Positions 35,184 through 43,555 of a stretch of DNA of 64,000 nt are shown piece by piece. The DNA comes from an uncultured Collinsella sp. (lineage in GTDB: Bacteria; Actinomycetota; Coriobacteriia; Coriobacteriales; Coriobacteriaceae), in contig CAUESV010000005.1 of the NCBI GenBank assembly GCA_959020715.1, positions 92,226 to 156,225 on the forward strand, in the 5' to 3' direction. Under the pieces are notes generated by a model. It was not told the DNA's origin and made no database searches. It saw nothing but the letters and a program-made list of their open reading frames with translations. Position 1 is the stretch's first letter, and each line of letters starts with the position of its first letter. The translations under genes and the position numbers were made by a program.

Positions 35184-35960
35184 ATGCCCCGATGCGCCCG
35201 CGCCGTTTCGATTACCGGCTATTACCACGTCTTTGACCGCGGCAACTCCAAACAGATTATTTTTGAAGATGATTCCGACCGCTATCGTTTCCTATCGGAT
35301 ATCTCGGACAGGTTTGCGCGCCTTGAAGTGGCGGTGTTGGCTTGGTGCCTTATGGACAACCACTTTCATTTGATGGTTGATGATCCATTCGACAATCTTT
35401 CAAAGGCGATGCAGTGCGCATTGACGGCATATGCTAAGTATTTCAATGGGAAAACGGGGAGAACGGGGCATCTCTTTGATAATCGCTATTCGCGGGTCGC
35501 TGTTGAGTCGGACACGCAGGCGGTGCAACTGCTCGACTATATTCATCTTAATCCCGTGAAAGGTGCGCTCGACTCACTCGAGGCATACCGCTGGTCAAGC
35601 TACAAGGCATATCAGCTGGGCTATGATCCCTTTGATATCTGCGATGCGGCCCCCATGCTCGATGTTGTCGGAGGCTCCCGTTGCTATTGCGAGCATCTCA
35701 AGGAAGTTGCCGGGCGCATCTGGTCAGTGGAGGTTCTTCCACGCCGGCGGATCCCCGATGAGGATGCCCTTGCCGTCGCGCACGAAGTCTTGCCGAGCAT
35801 AGATCCTGTGCTGCTCAAGGCCCTTCCACGCCCCGAACGCGATGCCTGTCTGCTGAGGCTCAGGCGGGCACATCTTACGGTCAAGCAAATTGCCCGTATC
35901 ACCGGTATCGGTGCTACAAGCGTGACCAAGGCCACCACAGGCTGGAACGAGGCGGCCTGA
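35184..35960 (+). CDS. REP-associated tyrosine transposase (IS200-like, Y1 HUH)
   Basis: The 258-residue protein is a Y1 transposase of the COG1943 type: YYHVFDRGNSKQ at the start, the HUH motif in MDNHFHLMV (near residues 63-71), and the candidate nucleophile tyrosine region ALTAYAKYFNGKTGRTGHLFDNRYS. The downstream VQLLDYIHLNPVKG is typical of RAYTs. A helix-turn-helix-like tail (LTVKQIARITGIGATSVTKAT) closes it. AAAGGAGAG precedes ATG 35184. The frame and motifs are intact, so it may be active. Confidence 0.9.
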   Translation: MPRCARAVSITGYYHVFDRGNSKQIIFEDDSDRYRFLSDISDRFARLEVAVLAWCLMDNHFHLMVDDPFDNLSKAMQCALTAYAKYFNGKTGRTGHLFDNRYSRVAVESDTQAVQLLDYIHLNPVKGALDSLEAYRWSSYKAYQLGYDPFDICDAAPMLDVVGGSRCYCEHLKEVAGRIWSVEVLPRRRIPDEDALAVAHEVLPSIDPVLLKALPRPERDACLLRLRRAHLTVKQIARITGIGATSVTKATTGWNEAA

Positions 35961-36033
35961 GGTATGGATTGGGGTCGATCGAAACGCCGTGTGTTCATCG
36001 ATGCGCTGCGAGCGTAGGAAAGTACTCATCTAA

Positions 36034-36082
36034 GTCTGTCCCCAATGCGTGAAAACACTCATGTAAGCCTGTCCCAAATGAG
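36034..36082 (-). repeat. Right end repeat of the RAYT element
   Basis: This is the reverse complement of 35005-35053 with three changes. The stem 36045-36051/36056-36062 has one mismatch. Beyond the inner edge the unit continues in degenerate form to about 36019 (TACTCATCTAAGTCTGTCCC read rightwards), so more repeat sequence survives here than at the left. Confidence 0.75.
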
Positions 36083-36085
36083 TGC

Positions 36086-36118
36086 AAAAAGGCGCCCTCC
36101 GTAGGGGAGGGCGCCTTT
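36086..36118 (-). terminator. Terminator for rpmB (minus strand)
   Basis: AAAGGCGCCCTCC (36088-36100) and GGAGGGCGCCTTT (36106-36118) form a perfect 13-bp stem; read leftwards it is followed by a TTTTT tract. It may also stop transcription leaving the RAYT element. Confidence 0.85.
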
Positions 36119-36186
36119 GGTAAGTTCTATATGAACGCGAGGTCTTTGACCCGGAGAGTCCGAGGTACTTGTTGGTAAGACCTTAT

Positions 36187-36375
36187 TTAGGAGCGCGCAA
36201 CCTTGCCGGACTTGAGGCAGGTGGAGCAAACGTTCATCTTGCGACGGTGACCATCGACGACGACGTAGACGCGCTGGATGTTGGGGCGGAACTTACGGTT
36301 GGTGACGCGGTGAGAGTGGCTGATGGAGCGACCGGCAACGGGGTGCTTACCGCAAACTTCGCAAACTTTGGACAT
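36187..36375 (-). CDS. rpmB: 50S ribosomal protein bL28 (zinc-binding form)
   Basis: bL28 is a 62-residue large-subunit protein. KVCEVCGKHPVAGRSISHSH at the start and RVYVVVDGHRRKMNVCSTCLKSGKV at the end are diagnostic, and the two CxxC pairs mark the zinc-binding (C+) form. ATG 36375 has AAGGAGGG about seven bases upstream. It is transcribed alone, with its own promoter and terminator. Confidence 0.95.
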   Translation of the reverse strand: MSKVCEVCGKHPVAGRSISHSHRVTNRKFRPNIQRVYVVVDGHRRKMNVCSTCLKSGKVARS

Positions 36376-36429
36376 AACTGACCCTCCTTGGGCGACAAAC
36401 GAACATGTCGCGTTAACAAACAAGCCTGA

Positions 36430-36438
36430 ACTATAGCA
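36430..36438 (-). promoter_or_regulatory. rpmB extended -10 promoter
   Basis: On the minus strand TGCTATAGT occupies 36438-36430, an extended -10 box about 55 bp before the rpmB start codon. The -35 region is weak. Confidence 0.6.
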
Positions 36439-36439
36439 C

Positions 36440-36640
36440 AGAAGCAGCTCCCTGTGCGTAATCTACACAGAGATATTCCTCTTTTGGCGATAGTGCTCAC
36501 GCCACGGCCCTGGACGTAGATCCGATTTACGTGCAGCAGAGGGGATTATGCCAGCTCGCAACAAGGTTTTCAAGCTCGTCCCACAAATATATATAGGTTT
36601 ATGGAGCGCCTGCGCCCGTTTACGGATTGCTCTGTATTTA
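36440..36640. other. Intergenic stretch without recognised features
   Basis: Between the rpmB promoter and the pyr leader I see no gene, RNA gene or clear repeat. A run of alternating AT (ATATATAT at about 36588-36595) may be part of a bent or promoter region. Confidence 0.5.
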
Positions 36641-36698
36641 TGCTCGCAATTAAGCTCGAGGTTGGCTACACTATCCCTTGACCATTAAAGGGGTACGA

Positions 36699-36787
36699 GA
36701 TACCCACATGGAATTACATTGCTGCCAAAGAGCAGCCCTTCCTGTGGGTGTCTGGTCCGCTTTGAGCGGTCGGGCATCTATTTTTTT
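36699..36787 (+). promoter_or_regulatory. Probable PyrR-controlled attenuator of the pyr operon
   Basis: Two exclusive structures can form. GATACCCACA (36699-36708) can pair with TGTGGGTGTC (36743-36752). The same second strand is also part of a long hairpin, 36746-36779, centred on CCGCT-TTG-AGCGG and followed directly by seven Ts (36781-36787), a terminator. A third small hairpin, GCTGC/GCAGC, with loop CAAAGA (36721-36736), lies inside the first loop and could be the PyrR-binding part. By analogy with Bacillus, UMP-bound PyrR would favour the terminator. Confidence 0.6.
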
Positions 36788-36814
36788 GACTGTGTCAGCA
36801 GTCAAGACATGTGA

Positions 36815-37411
<597 letters not shown>

Positions 37412-37415
37412 TACC

Positions 37416-38360
37416 GTGGCGTTCAACCATAAGCACCTGATCGACATTACCGAGTACTCCGAAGAGGACATCAAGCTCATCCTCGAGACCGCCAAGGCGT
37501 TCTCCGAGGTCAACGAGCGTGCGATCAAGAAGGTCCCCACGCTCAAGGGCAAGACCATCGTCAACATGTTCAACGAGCCCTCGACGCGCACCCGCAGCTC
37601 CTTCGAGCTCGCCGAGAAGCGTCTTTCGGCCGACAGCCTTAACTTTGGTGGCTCTTCGACCTCCACGGTCAAGGGCGAGAGCCTCGTCGACACCGTCGAG
37701 ACCCTCAACGCCTATAAGATCGACTGCATCGTCGTACGCGACAAGCACGCCGGTGCTCCCTACATCGTCACGCAGAACTCGCCCGCGAGCGTCATCTGCG
37801 CCGGCGACGGCAAGCACAACCATCCCACGCAGGCCCTGCTCGACCTGTACACCATCTGGGAGCACAAGGGTGACTTCCACGGTCTGAAGGTCGCCGTCGT
37901 CGGCGATATCGCGCACTCCCGCGTCTGCGGCTCGCTGATCCCCGCCCTTAAGATCATGGGCTGCGAGACCTACGCCGTCGCCCCCGGCACGCTGCTGCCG
38001 CCGGCGCCCGAGGTCCTGGGCTGCGACCACGTGACGAGCGACCTCGATTCCGTCCTGCCCGAGCTGGACGTCGTCTACATGCTGCGCGTGCAGCAGGAGC
38101 GCCTCGAGGGTGCCCCGTTCCCGACTATTCGCGAGTACCACAAGCTCTTCGGCCTGACCAAGGACCGCGAGAAGCTCATGAAGCCCGATGCGATCATCTG
38201 CCACCCGGGCCCCATCAACCGCGGCGTCGAGTTCGACTCCTATATGGCCGACCACCCGCAACGCTCCGTCATCCTGGAGCAGGTCTACGCCGGTATCTGC
38301 GTGCGTATGGCTATCCTGTATCTGCTGCTTGGAGGTGCCGATAATGGCCTTGCTTCTTAA
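37416..38360 (+). CDS. pyrB: Aspartate carbamoyltransferase catalytic subunit
   Basis: PyrB joins aspartate and carbamoyl phosphate. The carbamoyl-phosphate loop NEPSTRTRSSFELAEKRL and the HPTQALLDLYTI and HPGPINRGVE motifs are present. The start is GTG 37416, four bases after pyrR, with GGGAGGTGAG upstream; 314 residues is normal. No pyrI regulatory gene follows. The 3' end overlaps pyrC by 17 bases. Confidence 0.96.
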   Translation: MAFNHKHLIDITEYSEEDIKLILETAKAFSEVNERAIKKVPTLKGKTIVNMFNEPSTRTRSSFELAEKRLSADSLNFGGSSTSTVKGESLVDTVETLNAYKIDCIVVRDKHAGAPYIVTQNSPASVICAGDGKHNHPTQALLDLYTIWEHKGDFHGLKVAVVGDIAHSRVCGSLIPALKIMGCETYAVAPGTLLPPAPEVLGCDHVTSDLDSVLPELDVVYMLRVQQERLEGAPFPTIREYHKLFGLTKDREKLMKPDAIICHPGPINRGVEFDSYMADHPQRSVILEQVYAGICVRMAILYLLLGGADNGLAS

Positions 38361-39633
38361 GAATGCCCACGTCGTCGACCCGTCCGTCGAGCTTGACGGT
38401 GTCGTTGACGTCCTGATTGACGGCGACAAGATCGCCGAGGTCGGCGAGAATCTCGCCGTCGAGGGGGCTGAGGTCCGCGACCTTTCCGGCAAGTACCTCG
38501 TCCCCGGCCTGGTGGACATGCACGTTCACCTTCGCGAGCCCGGCTACGAGGTCAAAGAGGACATCGAGAGCGGCACCCGCGCAGCTGCCAAGGGCGGCTT
38601 TACCGGCGTGTGCGCCATGCCCAACACCGATCCCGTCACCGATAACGGCACCGTCGTGGAGTTCGTCAAGTCCCGCGCTGCCGAGGTCGGCCACTGCCGC
38701 GTCTATCCGTCGGGCGCCATGACCCGCGGTCTTAAGGGCGAGGCCATGTCCGAGATGGGCGATATGGTCGCCCACGGCGCCGTCGCCTTCACCGATGACG
38801 GTCGCGGCGTGCAGGGCGCGGGCATGCTCCGTCGCTGCATGGACTACGGCAAGATGTTCGGCAAAGTCTTTATGAGCCACTGCCAGGACGAGGACCTGGT
38901 CGGCCACGGCCAGATCAACGAGGGCAAGGTCTCGACCCGTCTGGCCCTCGAGGGTTGGCCGGCTGCCGGCGAGGAGCTCCAGATCGCCCGCGACATCGAG
39001 ATCTCCAAGCTGACCGGTGCCAAGCTGCACATCCAGCACATCTCCACCGCCCATGGTCTGGAGATCGTGCGTGCCGGTAAGGCCGCTGGCGTTCAAGTTA
39101 CCTGCGAGGCTACCCCGCACCACATGTTCCTGACCGAGAACGACCTGGACGAGACCTACAACACCTCGCTCAAGGTCAATCCGCCGCTGCGTACCGAGGA
39201 GGACGCCGAGGCCATCCGTCAGGGCGTCATCGACGGCACCGTCGACGCTATCGTCACCGATCACGCTCCCCACACCCCGTGGGAGAAGGCCCGCGAGTTC
39301 GAGCTTGCGCCCTTTGGCATGATCGGCCTCGAGACCTCGCTGTCGCTCGTACTCACCGAGCTGGTCAACACGGGCAAGATGAGCGTGGGCCGCATGGTCG
39401 AGCTCATGGCCATCAAGCCGCGTGAGATTCTGGGCCTCGACCAGGTTCAGGTCAAGGCGGGCTCTGTTGCCGACCTGACCGTGTTCGACCCCTCTGCCAC
39501 CTGGACGGTCGGCGAGGACGGTTACGAGTCGCGCGCCGAGAACTCCGGTTTTGCCGGCCGCACGCTTACCGGTCGTGCCACCGATGTGTTTGTCGGCGGT
39601 AAGCAGACGCTCGCCGACGGCTGCATCTGCTAG
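38344..39633 (+). CDS. pyrC: Dihydroorotase
   Basis: This is a type I dihydroorotase, which closes carbamoyl-aspartate to dihydroorotate. The zinc ligands begin with DMHVHLREPG (His60, His62), the PNTDP loop follows, and CEATPHHMFLTE and DAIVTDHAPHT carry later ligands. ATG 38344 lies inside the end of pyrB with GGAGG eight bases upstream. 429 residues is normal for the class. Confidence 0.96.
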   Translation: MALLLKNAHVVDPSVELDGVVDVLIDGDKIAEVGENLAVEGAEVRDLSGKYLVPGLVDMHVHLREPGYEVKEDIESGTRAAAKGGFTGVCAMPNTDPVTDNGTVVEFVKSRAAEVGHCRVYPSGAMTRGLKGEAMSEMGDMVAHGAVAFTDDGRGVQGAGMLRRCMDYGKMFGKVFMSHCQDEDLVGHGQINEGKVSTRLALEGWPAAGEELQIARDIEISKLTGAKLHIQHISTAHGLEIVRAGKAAGVQVTCEATPHHMFLTENDLDETYNTSLKVNPPLRTEEDAEAIRQGVIDGTVDAIVTDHAPHTPWEKAREFELAPFGMIGLETSLSLVLTELVNTGKMSVGRMVELMAIKPREILGLDQVQVKAGSVADLTVFDPSATWTVGEDGYESRAENSGFAGRTLTGRATDVFVGGKQTLADGCIC

Positions 39634-39653
39634 CATAGCCTTATCGCTTTTGT

Positions 39654-39686
39654 GCGCGGTGCCCTTGCGGTGCCGCGCTTTCTGTT
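39654..39686 (+). terminator. Hairpin between pyrC and pyrK
   Basis: GCGCGGTGCC (39654-39663) pairs with GGTGCCGCGC (39669-39678) with two wobble pairs, then TTTCTGTT. It looks like a partial terminator or processing site within the operon. Confidence 0.5.
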
Positions 39687-39725
39687 CGTTTTGACCATGC
39701 AATCGCATGGGGGATTGGAGCGTCT

Positions 39726-40517
39726 ATGCCCACACCTTCCACTGCACGCATGCACGACTTCGAGGTCGTCTCGAACCAGGAGATCGCCGACGGCATCTTC
39801 TCGCTCGTCATCTCGGCCCCCAAGCTTGCAAGTGCGCTCAAGCCCGGTCAGTTTGTGAACATCGCCGTGCCCGGCGATGCGTCCTCGCTGCTTCGCGTGC
39901 CCTTGAGCTTCTATCGCGCCGACGCCGAGGCCGGTACCGTCGAGCTGTGGTACGCCGTCGTGGGCGACGACACCCGTCGTCTGTCGCAGATGGCCCCCGG
40001 CTCCAAGTCCAACCTGTTGGGCCCTGGCGGCCGCGGCTGGCTTGTTCCCGAGGGCACCAGGAAGGCGCTGCTCGTGGCGGGCGGCATCGGCGTTCCGCCC
40101 GTGCTCTGCCTCGCCGGCAAGCTTGTCGAGCAGGGCGTGGATGTCGACGTTTGCCTGGGCTTTGGCACCGCTTCCAAGGCCGTGGGTGTCGATGAGTTCC
40201 GCGCGCTGGGCGCCACGGTTAACGTGTGCACCGATGATGGCACGCTGGGCACGCACGGTTTTTGCACCGACCCGGCAGCCGAGCTGCTCGGCGAGGGCGG
40301 CTACGACTATGTGGCCAGCTGCGGCCCCGCTGTCATGATGAAGAAAGTCGCCGCCGCTGCCGCCGAGGCCGGTGCGTACTGCGAGGTGTCGCTTGAGCGC
40401 ATGATGAGCTGTGGCTTTGGCGCCTGCAACACCTGCAATGTCGAGACGGTCGACGGTATGAAGGGTGCTTGCATGTGCGGCCCCGTGTTCGATGCTTCCA
40501 AGGTGGTGGTCTTCTAG
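39726..40517 (+). CDS. pyrK: Dihydroorotate dehydrogenase B, electron-transfer subunit
   Basis: PyrK carries FAD and a 2Fe-2S cluster and passes electrons from PyrD to NAD. The ferredoxin-reductase-like order is visible: a flavin-binding RVPLSFYRAD near residue 60, VAGGIGVPPVLCLA near 118-131, and cluster cysteines in MMSCGFGACNTC and GACMCGPVF at the end. 263 residues is normal. It implies an NAD-linked, anaerobic type of pyrimidine synthesis. Confidence 0.94.
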   Translation: MPTPSTARMHDFEVVSNQEIADGIFSLVISAPKLASALKPGQFVNIAVPGDASSLLRVPLSFYRADAEAGTVELWYAVVGDDTRRLSQMAPGSKSNLLGPGGRGWLVPEGTRKALLVAGGIGVPPVLCLAGKLVEQGVDVDVCLGFGTASKAVGVDEFRALGATVNVCTDDGTLGTHGFCTDPAAELLGEGGYDYVASCGPAVMMKKVAAAAAEAGAYCEVSLERMMSCGFGACNTCNVETVDGMKGACMCGPVFDASKVVVF

Positions 40518-41440
40518 TGGGTACCGTGAACATGGCCGTCGATTTCGGCGGCGTCAAGATGCAGAACCCCATCAACACCGCAGCCGGTACCTTTGGCTAC
40601 GGTTGGCAGTTCCAGAACTTCTTTGATGTCTCCCAGCTGGGCGCCATCACCACCAAGGGTTGCGCTGCCGAGCCCTGGCCCGGCAACCCCGCGCCCCGCA
40701 TGGCCGAGATTCCCGGCGGTATGATCAACTCCGTGGGCCTTCAGAACCCCGGCGTGGCCGCCTTTGCCCGCGAGTCCGGTCCGTGGCTCGAACAGCTGTC
40801 CAAGGACGGCTGCCAGGTCATCTGTCAGGTTGCCGGCCACTCCGTTGACGAGTTTGTCCGCGCACTCGAGATGTATGTCGAGTTGTGCCCCTGGGCTGCC
40901 GGCTACGAGATCAACGTGAGCTGCCCTAATATCGCCGCCGGCGGTGCCGCCATGGGCTCCACGCCCGAGGGCGCCTCTTCCGTTATGGCTGCCTGCCGCA
41001 AGGTGACCGATAAGCCGCTGTTCGTGAAGATGGCGCCGGTCAACGTCGCCGAGATCGCCAAGGCCCTCGAGGCTGCCGGCGCCGACGGCCTTTCGGTCAT
41101 CAACTCCATTCAGGGTATGGCCATCGACGTCCATACCCGTAAGTCCCGCGTGGCCAAGCCCAAGGGCGGCCTTTCGGGCCCGCTGTGCCACCACATCGCC
41201 GTGCGCATGGTCTGGGAGGTTGCCCAGGCCGTCGATATCCCCATCAACGGTGTCGGCGGTGTCATGACCGGCGAGGATGCGGCCGAGTTTATCCTGGCCG
41301 GTGCCACCTGCGTGTCGGTCGGCATGGCCAACTTCGTCGATCCGTGCGCCTCGCTCAAGATCGCGCATGAGCTCGAGGCCTGGGCCGAGTCCCAGGGCGT
41401 GAAGGACATCAACGAACTGGTAGGTGCGTTCGAATGCTAG
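40517..41440 (+). CDS. pyrD: Dihydroorotate dehydrogenase B, catalytic subunit
   Basis: PyrD (class 1B, FMN-containing) oxidises dihydroorotate to orotate with PyrK. GGMINSVGLQNPGV, the ISVNISC-like YEINVSCPNIAAGG with the catalytic Cys region, and PINGVGGVMTGEDAAEFI are typical. The start is uncertain: GTG 40517 overlaps the pyrK stop (TAGTG) and has AAGGTGGTGG upstream; GTG 40526 and ATG 40532 are alternatives. It overlaps pyrF by seven bases. Confidence 0.94.
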   Translation: MGTVNMAVDFGGVKMQNPINTAAGTFGYGWQFQNFFDVSQLGAITTKGCAAEPWPGNPAPRMAEIPGGMINSVGLQNPGVAAFARESGPWLEQLSKDGCQVICQVAGHSVDEFVRALEMYVELCPWAAGYEINVSCPNIAAGGAAMGSTPEGASSVMAACRKVTDKPLFVKMAPVNVAEIAKALEAAGADGLSVINSIQGMAIDVHTRKSRVAKPKGGLSGPLCHHIAVRMVWEVAQAVDIPINGVGGVMTGEDAAEFILAGATCVSVGMANFVDPCASLKIAHELEAWAESQGVKDINELVGAFEC

Positions 41441-42150
41441 AGACCGATGCCCGCGACCGTGTTATCGTCGCCCTCGACTGCGACCGTGAGCGTGCGCTCG
41501 AGCTCGCCCATGAGCTTTCGGGCCATGCCGCCTGGCTCAAGGTGGGCATGACGCTCTATTACGCCGAGGGTCCCGAGATCGTCAAGACGTTCAAGGACCT
41601 GGGCTTTAAGGTCTTCCTTGACCTTAAGTTCCATGATATTCCGCATCAGGTTCGCGGTGCCGCCCGCTCGGCCTCGCTTGCCGGTGCCGACCTGCTTTCG
41701 GTTCACGGCTTGGGTTCGGGTGCTATGCTCGCCGCCTGCCGCGAGGGTGCCGAGGAGGCGCGCGAGGACCGCGCCAAGCTCGTCGCCATCACCGTGCTCA
41801 CGAGCATGAATCAGGATGCCTTGAGCGAGATCGGCGTCGAGTCGCCCGTGGCCGAGGAGGCCGCCCGCCTGGCAAAGCTCGCTCAGGCCAACGGCATCGA
41901 TGGCATCGTGTGCTCGCCGATGGAGGCTCACGACATGCGTGAGCTGCTGGGTCCTGATGCCTTGATCGTGACTCCGGGTGTGCGTCCGGTGGGTGCCGCT
42001 CTTGGTGACCAGTCCCGCGTGGCGACGCCTTCCCAGGCTATCGAGCGTGGCGCAAGCCACATTGTGGTGGGCCGTCCCATCACCGGCGCCGACGATCCGG
42101 TTGCCGCCTTTGACGCCATCGTCGCCGAGCTGGTCGAAAACGTCGCCTAA
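41434..42150 (+). CDS. pyrF: Orotidine 5'-phosphate decarboxylase
   Basis: PyrF converts OMP to UMP. The catalytic motif DLKFHDIPHQV (Lys-Asp-x-x-x-Asp array) is near residues 63-73, and VTPGVRPVGAALGDQSRVATP and IVVGRPITGADDP form the phosphate-binding end. 238 residues is normal. It is the last gene of the pyr unit. Confidence 0.96.
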   Translation: MLETDARDRVIVALDCDRERALELAHELSGHAAWLKVGMTLYYAEGPEIVKTFKDLGFKVFLDLKFHDIPHQVRGAARSASLAGADLLSVHGLGSGAMLAACREGAEEAREDRAKLVAITVLTSMNQDALSEIGVESPVAEEAARLAKLAQANGIDGIVCSPMEAHDMRELLGPDALIVTPGVRPVGAALGDQSRVATPSQAIERGASHIVVGRPITGADDPVAAFDAIVAELVENVA

Positions 42151-42195
42151 AAGATTCCCCTAAGTCACCACTTTTGGGTCTCATTAGCACAAAAT

Positions 42196-42258
42196 AGCCC
42201 CTGTGCCTGCGTAAACTTTCCCATCCTTTGTGTGGAATCGCAGGTCAGGGGCTTAACT
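42196..42258 (+). terminator. Inverted repeat after pyrF, possible terminator
   Basis: AGCCCCTG and CCTGCG (42196-42211) pair with CGCAGG and CAGGGGCT (42239-42253), a 14-bp interrupted stem with a loop of 27 bases, followed by TAACTTTGG. The T-run is poor, so the role as the pyr terminator is tentative. Confidence 0.45.
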
Positions 42259-42336
42259 TTGGGCGCAGTATATTGCACTTTTTGCGGGTATCGTCTAACC
42301 TATGGAACCGCGATTGGGCATTTTGTACGTTCTACG

Positions 42337-42345
42337 TGCTAAAAT
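42337..42345 (+). promoter_or_regulatory. mihF extended -10 promoter
   Basis: TGCTAAAAT is an extended -10 box 44 bp before the mihF start. TTGGGC at 42314-42319 is a possible -35 box, but the 20-bp spacing is long. Confidence 0.5.
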
Positions 42346-42389
42346 GCCAATTATTGAATCAGATATAACCCAACTTTTTGGAGGTACGA

Positions 42390-42698
42390 ATGGCACTCCC
42401 TCAGCTTACCGATGAGCAGCGCAAGCAGGCTCTTGAGAAGGCTGCTGCCGCACGTCACGCCCGCGCTGAGCTTCGCGAGCAGATTAAGAAGGGCGAGAAG
42501 TCCCTCGAGTCTGTGCTCAACTCCGATGACCCCATTGCTTCCCGCATGAAGGTTTCCACCCTCATCGAGTCTCTCCCTGGTTATGGCAAGGCCAAGGCCG
42601 CCAAGATCATGGAGGAGCTCGGTATCTCCGCTACCCGTCGCGTCCAGGGCCTCGGCGTCCGTCAGCGCGAGCAGCTCCTCGAGCAGCTGACCAAATAA
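42390..42698 (+). CDS. mihF: Integration host factor, actinobacterial type
   Basis: This 102-residue protein is the nucleoid-associated mIHF, found in Actinomycetota and unrelated to proteobacterial IHF. The opening MALPQLTDEQRKQALEKAA, the basic helix RARAELREQIKKG and the helix-two-turn-helix ESLPGYGKAKAAKIMEELGI with TRRVQGLGVRQRE match the family. ATG 42390 has TTTTTGGAGG upstream. gmk starts at the next base after its stop, the usual actinobacterial order and a good marker for the phylum. Confidence 0.95.
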   Translation: MALPQLTDEQRKQALEKAAAARHARAELREQIKKGEKSLESVLNSDDPIASRMKVSTLIESLPGYGKAKAAKIMEELGISATRRVQGLGVRQREQLLEQLTK

Positions 42699-43268
42699 GT
42701 GAGCGCTCAGGATTCCAAGCTCTTTGTGATTTCTGGACCGTCAGGCGCAGGCAAGGGTACGCTCGTCACTCGTGTGCGCGAGCGCCGCTCGAACCTGGGC
42801 CTGACGGTTTCGGCTACCACGCGAGCACCACGCAAAGGTGAGGTCGACGGCGTCAACTACTTTTTTCTGACGCGCGAGGAGTTCGACCGCCGCGTGGCAA
42901 ACGGTGAGTTTGTTGAGTGGGCCGAGGTCCACGGTAACTGCTACGGCACGTTGGTGAGCGAGGTCACATCCAAGCTCGCCTCTGGCGCATCTCTGATTTT
43001 GGAGATCGATGTTCAGGGCGCCCTGCAGGTGAAGGAGCGTTTCCCCGAGGCCGTGCTGATCTTTATCAAGCCGCCTTCGCTTGAGGTACTCCGCGAGCGT
43101 CTAGTCGGTCGCGGTACCGAGACGCCCGAGACGATTGAGCTGCGTATGGCAAACGCCGCCGATGAGCTTGCCCTTGCCGACCGCTACGACGACGTCGTGG
43201 TTAATGACGATCTCGACCGCGCGACCGATGAGCTCGTTCGCGTTCTCGATATGCATGAAAGGATCTGA
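42699..43268 (+). CDS. gmk: Guanylate kinase
   Basis: Gmk phosphorylates GMP to GDP. The P-loop GPSGAGKGT, the GMP site SATTRAPRKGEVDGVNYFF and the EIDVQGALQVKERFP helix are present. The start is a GTG at 42699, directly after the mihF stop, so coupling is certain or nearly so. 189 residues is normal. Confidence 0.96.
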   Translation: MSAQDSKLFVISGPSGAGKGTLVTRVRERRSNLGLTVSATTRAPRKGEVDGVNYFFLTREEFDRRVANGEFVEWAEVHGNCYGTLVSEVTSKLASGASLILEIDVQGALQVKERFPEAVLIFIKPPSLEVLRERLVGRGTETPETIELRMANAADELALADRYDDVVVNDDLDRATDELVRVLDMHERI

Positions 43269-43273
43269 GGTCC

Positions 43274-43555
43274 GTGTCCGTTGTAAAGCCTTGCATTGAC
43301 GATCTTCTGGAGAAGACCGATCACAACCGCTTCCTGCTCGCTTCGCTTGCCTCCAAGCGCGCCTGCGACATCAATAGCATGCTGCGTGGCCAGCACAACC
43401 GCGTGCTTGCCGTCCAGGATGTCGATGACATCACCATCGGGCTTTCCGGTGCCGATACCATCTCGATGGCTATGGATGAGATTGTCGACGGCGACATCTC
43501 TTACGACGAGGCCCGTTACGAGAAGGCGCTCGGCCACAAGGTTGCTGAAGCCTAA
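43274..43555 (+). CDS. rpoZ: RNA polymerase omega subunit
   Basis: Omega helps assemble the beta' subunit and, in some bacteria, carries part of the ppGpp site. IDDLLEKTDHNRFLLASLASKRACDINSM-like sequence matches the conserved N-terminal region, with the variable C-terminus usual for the family; 93 residues. Start GTG 43274. It follows gmk, as in most actinobacteria and firmicutes. Confidence 0.92.
   Translation: MSVVKPCIDDLLEKTDHNRFLLASLASKRACDINSMLRGQHNRVLAVQDVDDITIGLSGADTISMAMDEIVDGDISYDEARYEKALGHKVAEA

Larger units (their letters stand above)
35005..36082 (+). mobile_element. RAYT (IS200-like) element with inverted REP-like ends
   Basis: A tyrosine (HUH) transposase gene is flanked by inverted 49-bp sequences, 35005-35053 and 36034-36082, that agree at 46 of 49 positions. 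Each end holds two copies of a unit beginning CTCATTGGGGACAG, 33 bp apart, around a short hairpin. This is the organisation of REP-associated tyrosine transposases. I see no target-site duplication, as expected for this class. The boundaries are those of the inverted ends. Confidence 0.75.

Noticed and set aside
42684..42694. A reverse-strand partial match (AGCTGACCAAA) to the competence motif
   Set aside because: It covers only half of the motif, lies in the last codons of mihF and faces no competence gene.
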